This document shows, piece after piece, positions 60,787-64,000 of a stretch of DNA of 64,000 nucleotides. Source of the DNA: Xenophilus sp. Marseille-Q4582 (GTDB lineage: Bacteria > Pseudomonadota > Gammaproteobacteria > Burkholderiales > Burkholderiaceae_C); NCBI RefSeq assembly GCF_916700565.1, contig NZ_CAKAKO010000001.1, forward strand, positions 992,001 through 1,056,000. The letters are read 5' to 3'. Numbering within the stretch: the first letter of the stretch is position 1; each line of letters opens with the position of its first letter. Both the position numbers and the translations under genes were made by a program. The notes beneath the pieces are model-generated. The model did no database searches, was not told the DNA's origin, and saw only the letters and a list, made by a program, of their open reading frames with translations.

Positions 60787-61092
60787 TCAGTAGCGGTACG
60801 GGTTGTTCGGACGGCGGTCGTAGCGGTTGGGCACGCCGTCGCGGTCGTTGTCGTACCAGCCATGGCGCTGCTGGGCGCGCCAGGCCTGGCGCTGCTGCCA
60901 CTGCAGATGGCGCTGGTACTCGCGCTGTGCGTGGCGATAGGCGCGGGCGCGTGGGTCTGCGTAGGAAGGGTGGTAGCCCGGATGGCCGTGGTAGCCATGG
61001 CGGCGGTCGTGGTCGGCATGGGCCGGCGCGGCGAGCGTCGTCAAGGACACCAGCGTGGCCGACAGCAAGGCGGCGAAGGTCAGCTTCTTCAT
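60787..61092 (-). CDS. Small secreted His/Arg/Tyr-rich protein with Asp-rich loop
   Basis: A 101-residue exported protein. The signal MKKLTFAALLSATLVSLTTL is cleaved near AHA. The mature part is rich in His, Arg, Tyr and Gln (DHDRRHGYHGHPGYHPSYAD). The C-terminus has YDNDRDGVPNRYDRRPNNP, where DNDRDGxxxxxD resembles a thrombospondin-3 Ca-binding loop. Similar small proteins are common in Burkholderiales; function unknown. It could bind metal or act as an envelope stress factor. Confidence 0.75.
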   Translation of the reverse strand: MKKLTFAALLSATLVSLTTLAAPAHADHDRRHGYHGHPGYHPSYADPRARAYRHAQREYQRHLQWQQRQAWRAQQRHGWYDNDRDGVPNRYDRRPNNPYRY

Positions 61093-61250
61093 GGCGAGGC
61101 TCCTGATGGATCGATGCCTCCACTGTCGCGAGCCTCTGTAAACGCGCCGTCAAGCAGGCGCGAATTCGCATGAAGAGTTGTGGAAGGCCGTGTGCGCCGG
61201 TGCGCGCCCCCGGCCCCCTGCACTGTTGCGCGGGCGGGCCTTTGACGGCT

Positions 61251-62033
61251 TCAGCGGCCTGCCGGTGCAGGCAGCAGCCGGCGAAGGGCCTCGAAGAACA
61301 GGTCCGACTGCTCGCGCTCGCCCTGGATCTGCGCCGCCACATGCGCCGCGAGCTTCGCATCCACGGGCTTGAGCGGACGGCCCGTGCTCTGGGCCAGCAC
61401 CTGGTGCAGGCAGGCGCGCTCCAGGTAGTACAGGTCGTCGTAGGCATGGGCGATGGTGTGGCCGGTCACGATCACGCCGTGGTTGGCCAGGAAGGCCACG
61501 TCCTTGTTGGCGTTCTCGCCCATCATGGTGCGCGCGATGCGCTCGCCCTCGGCGTCGTCCAGCGCCAGGCCGTTGTAGGTGGCGTCGATGGCGATGCGGC
61601 CCATGTAGCGCATCGCGTTCTGGCTCAGCGTCGGGTCCAGCGCCACGTCGCCGGTCAGCGTGAGCGCGGTGGCATAGGGCATGTGGCAGTGCAGCACCAC
61701 CGCGCGCTGCGTCAGGCGGTGCACGGCGCCGTGGATGAACAGGGCCGTGGGCTCCACGCGGTGCCGGCCCGCCACCACCTTGCCGCGCACGTCGATCAGC
61801 ACGATGTCGTCCGGGCCCACCTCGCACCAGTGCAGGCCGCGCGGGTTGATCAGATAGAGATCTTCGCGCCCCGGGAGCATGACGCTGAAATGGTTGCACA
61901 CGCCTTCCTCGAGCCGGTGGTGCGCGGCGGCGCGCAACGCCAGGGCCAGGTCCTCGCGCAACTGGCGTACCACGGGGCTGGCATAGAGCGCATCGGCACT
62001 TTCGCTGGCTTGGGAGGGGAGGGCGGCGTTCAT
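61251..62033 (-). CDS. Class II aldolase/adducin-family protein
   Basis: A 260-residue metal-dependent aldolase or dehydratase-like protein. Zinc ligands are expected in VLHCHMPYATALTL and in FLANHGVIVTGHTIAHAYDD. CNHFSVMLPGREDLYLINPR is the substrate loop. The family covers L-fuculose-phosphate and related aldolases as well as unknown enzymes. In this cluster of sugar-acid genes it may split a phosphorylated or free aldonate derivative, but the exact step cannot be read. Start at MNAALPSQASESADALYASP. Confidence 0.88.
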   Translation of the reverse strand: MNAALPSQASESADALYASPVVRQLREDLALALRAAAHHRLEEGVCNHFSVMLPGREDLYLINPRGLHWCEVGPDDIVLIDVRGKVVAGRHRVEPTALFIHGAVHRLTQRAVVLHCHMPYATALTLTGDVALDPTLSQNAMRYMGRIAIDATYNGLALDDAEGERIARTMMGENANKDVAFLANHGVIVTGHTIAHAYDDLYYLERACLHQVLAQSTGRPLKPVDAKLAAHVAAQIQGEREQSDLFFEALRRLLPAPAGR

Positions 62034-62076
62034 GAGGGCGTCCTGTGTGTTCTGGGAAAAAAGGTTGGGGGCTGAT

Positions 62077-62721
62077 TCAGCCTGTGCAAGCCTGCCGCCA
62101 GGCAGCGACGAAGCGCAATGCGTCGGCATGCACCTGCGCGGCGGGCTTGCCCGGCTTGTAGAGGGCCGAGCCGATGCCGAAGCCGGCGGCGCCCGCGGCA
62201 CGCCAGTTGGCCATGTTCTCGGGGGCGATGCCGCCCACGGGCATCAGCGGCGTTCCTGCCGGCAACACCGCCAGCAGCGCCTTGACCACCGCCGGCGAGG
62301 CCAGTTCGGCCGGGAAGAGCTTGAGCCCGGTCGCGCCCGCGGCGAGCGCGCCGAAGGCTTCGGTGGGCGTCATCACGCCGGGCAGGCTGACCAGGCCCAG
62401 GTGCGCGCTTTCGCGCACCACGGCGGCCTCGAAGTTGGGCGACACGATCAACTGGCCGCCCGCGCCGTGCACGGCCTGCACCTCGTCGGCGCCCAGCACC
62501 GTGCCGGCGCCGACCAGCGCCTGCGCACAGCGCGCGCGCAGCGCCTCGATGCTGCGCAGCGGCTCGGGCGAGTTGAGCGGCACTTCGATGAGCTGGAAGC
62601 CGGCGTCGACCAGGGCGGCGCCCACGTCGGGCGCCTCGGCGGGCGTGAGGCCGCGCAGGATCGCGATCAGCGGCAGGTCGCGCATCGCGGCGGAGAAGGC
62701 GGTGTGGACAGGGGAGGTCAT
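62077..62721 (-). CDS. dgoA: 2-dehydro-3-deoxy-6-phosphogalactonate aldolase
   Basis: A 214-residue KDPG-like aldolase, here of the DgoA type because it is coupled to DgoK. The acid Glu is in FQLIEVPLNSPEPLRSIEAL, the Schiff-base Lys in GATGLKLFPAELASPAVVKA, and the phosphate loop in MPVGGIAPENMANWRAAGAA. It would give pyruvate and glyceraldehyde 3-phosphate. It differs clearly from eda in the same window. The start overlaps the dgoK stop (ATGA). Confidence 0.93.
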   Translation of the reverse strand: MTSPVHTAFSAAMRDLPLIAILRGLTPAEAPDVGAALVDAGFQLIEVPLNSPEPLRSIEALRARCAQALVGAGTVLGADEVQAVHGAGGQLIVSPNFEAAVVRESAHLGLVSLPGVMTPTEAFGALAAGATGLKLFPAELASPAVVKALLAVLPAGTPLMPVGGIAPENMANWRAAGAAGFGIGSALYKPGKPAAQVHADALRFVAAWRQACTG

Positions 62722-63623
62722 GCGGCGAAAGCAGGTGCAGCCCGGCGGGCCGAATGCAGAGCGTGCGCGCCGGCCCAGGTGGCTTCGGCGCCCAGCACGC
62801 GCGTGGGGATGTGCCATGCCTGCAGCGCGAGGGCATAGCGCTGCGTGAGCGCGGCACCGCCCACCAGCACCACGGTGTCCTCGGTGTTCAGCGTTTGCGC
62901 GTTCAGCTCCTCGCCGATCAGCAGCCCCGACAGGTAGCTGGCCAGCGATCCTTCGGCCATCTGGTGGAACAGCGCCAGCGTGCGCGCGCCGAAGGCATGG
63001 TGCAGCAGGCCGCCTGCGTGTGCGCGCACACGCTGCACGCCCTGCAGGAAGGCGGCTTCGTCGAGTGGCGCCTCGGCCTGGAGCGTGCGGGCCAGGATCG
63101 AGTGCTGCGCCAGCAGCGCGTAGAACTCGCCCGTCATGAAGGTGTGGAAGCCCCGCACCCGGCCGTCTTGCACGCGCACCCACTTGTTGTGCGTGCCGGG
63201 CAGCACGAACAGGCCGCTGTGCTGGCCCGTGAGCGCCATGGCGCCGAAGATCTGCACTTCCTCGCCGCGCATCACATCGGGCACGCCGTCGTGCGTGTCC
63301 GACAGGCCGGGCACCAGGGCGATGCGGCCCGGTTCGATGGCGAGGATGTGCTGCGCCACGTCCGCCGCATCGGCCGGGCAGGCGCAGTAGGGCGCCTCGA
63401 CCCAGCCCTGGCGGCTGCCCGCCATGCCCGAGATCAGGCAGTGGGCGCCGGGCTCGCGCATCCAGTCGCCGAAGAGCTCGTCGAACACGGCCGGAAAGCC
63501 GCCGGCCGGCACCGTGAGGATGCCGCGCGGCGCGCTGCGCTCCTCGCGCACCTGGCCGGTGGCTTCGTCGATGCGCGCCCCGCGCAGGGAGCTGGTGCCC
63601 CAGTCAACGGCAACAAGGGTCAT
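62718..63623 (-). CDS. dgoK: 2-dehydro-3-deoxygalactonokinase
   Basis: A 301-residue kinase phosphorylating 2-dehydro-3-deoxy-D-galactonate. Family motifs: LVAVDWGTSSLRGARID (phosphate-binding Asp), LISGMAGSRQGWVEAPY, LPGTHNKWVRVQDGRVRGFH and TFMTGEFYALLAQHSILA. It is coupled to dgoA and preceded on the same strand by a dehydratase, as in De Ley-Doudoroff galactonate loci. A related aldonate is possible. Confidence 0.94.
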   Translation of the reverse strand: MTLVAVDWGTSSLRGARIDEATGQVREERSAPRGILTVPAGGFPAVFDELFGDWMREPGAHCLISGMAGSRQGWVEAPYCACPADAADVAQHILAIEPGRIALVPGLSDTHDGVPDVMRGEEVQIFGAMALTGQHSGLFVLPGTHNKWVRVQDGRVRGFHTFMTGEFYALLAQHSILARTLQAEAPLDEAAFLQGVQRVRAHAGGLLHHAFGARTLALFHQMAEGSLASYLSGLLIGEELNAQTLNTEDTVVLVGGAALTQRYALALQAWHIPTRVLGAEATWAGAHALHSARRAAPAFAA

Positions 63624-63706
63624 GAAATCGGTCGGTACGAATGCGAAAGCGCACCGCCCGGGCGCGCGATGCGTGGGAAGGCGACGGCGGCGCCCCGCAC
63701 GGCGGC

Positions 63707-64000
63707 TCAGTGATTGTCACGCGGCACGAAGGCCCCGCGCTTGCCCTTCAGGAATGCAAGGTCCGCGCCTTCGTCGGCCTGCAGCACCGTGTCGACGTAG
63801 AGCTTCCAGTAGCCCGATTCGAGCGGCGGCTTCGGCGGCGTCCAGGCCGCGCGGCGGCGCGCCAGTTCCTCGTCGCTCACATACAGGTGCAGGCGGCGGT
63901 TCGGCACGTCCAGCTCCACGAGGTCGCCGTTGCGCACCAGCGCCAGCGGCCCGCCGGCCGCCGCTTCGGGCGCGGTGTGCAGCACCACCGTGCCATAGGC
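63707..64000 (-). CDS. IlvD/Edd-family sugar-acid dehydratase, C-terminal part (cut by window edge)
   Basis: 98 codons of the C-terminus, open to the window edge. The sequence [20 protein letters not shown] and NGDLVELDVPNRRLHLYVSD matches the end of dihydroxy-acid dehydratase relatives such as arabonate or galactonate dehydratase. RRAAWTPPKPPLESGYWKLY is the typical tail of that sugar-acid subgroup rather than IlvD. It would make the 2-dehydro-3-deoxy acid used by DgoK. The Fe-S region lies outside. Confidence 0.88.
   Translation of the reverse strand, partial: AYGTVVLHTAPEAAAGGPLALVRNGDLVELDVPNRRLHLYVSDEELARRRAAWTPPKPPLESGYWKLYVDTVLQADEGADLAFLKGKRGAFVPRDNH

Overview
The window is high-GC DNA from a betaproteobacterium, most likely a member of the Comamonadaceae (Acidovorax/Comamonas/Delftia-like). 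The family assignment is inference. It rests on the gyrA-ompA-ubiG-gph-ssrA order, a tmRNA tag reading ANDERFALAA, a Bug-type binding protein, an Ada-AlkA fusion and a tetR-pcm-rhodanese-tolC cluster. No rRNA, tRNA or CRISPR array is visible; the only RNA gene seen is ssrA (tmRNA).

Layout. 1-2742: the 5' end of gyrA diverges from an OmpA-family gene, then ubiG and gph. 2756-3141: ssrA. 3142-5881: a small decayed island in the ssrA 3' end, bounded by a perfect 39-bp direct repeat. It holds a truncated integrase, an IS5-type element and two small orphan genes. The terminator that looks native to ssrA now lies beyond it. 6057-13749: a minor-pilin operon (pilE, fimT, pilV, pilW, pilX, pilY1; minus strand) with several ATGA-coupled genes. 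13956-15985: two multihaem cytochromes c without a dehydrogenase partner. 16180-20808: MocR regulator, EamA exporter and two alkylation-repair genes. 21095-24002: hexose-phosphate mutase and waaA. 24052-27210: tolC, rhodanese, pcm and tetR, facing msrA across a 22-bp palindrome. 27971-30812: a small His-containing protein and a TonB receptor with a 23-His loop, probably for zinc.

30928-35149: AEC permease, a Thr/Pro-repeat protein overlapping an OmpA-type lipoprotein, pdxH and a MobA-like nucleotidyltransferase. 35255-41614: a MarR regulator diverges from a five-gene operon (Bug binding protein, three-subunit molybdenum hydroxylase, CoxG-like protein) of unknown substrate. This is the strongest candidate for an undescribed catabolic system. 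41709-43600: sodC, chaC-like gene and a membrane-anchored OmpA protein. 43894-48775: Entner-Doudoroff edd-eda, a HAD dehalogenase, small accessory genes and gloA. 48850-56819: an iron/siderophore-like block of TetR, TonB receptor, YncE-like propeller and fbpABC, with a terminator hairpin between fbpA and fbpB and a possible Fur site. 56952-60754: thioesterase, then MarR-MFS-MATE with two overlapping palindromic operators. 61251-64000: a sugar-acid cluster (class II aldolase, dgoA, dgoK, IlvD/Edd-type dehydratase running off the end).

Metabolic links: dehydratase, DgoK and DgoA form a De Ley-Doudoroff-type route, parallel to the Edd/Eda route. The MobA-like protein could serve the molybdenum hydroxylase nearby. 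Two TonB receptors and the Fbp importer indicate substantial metal scavenging.
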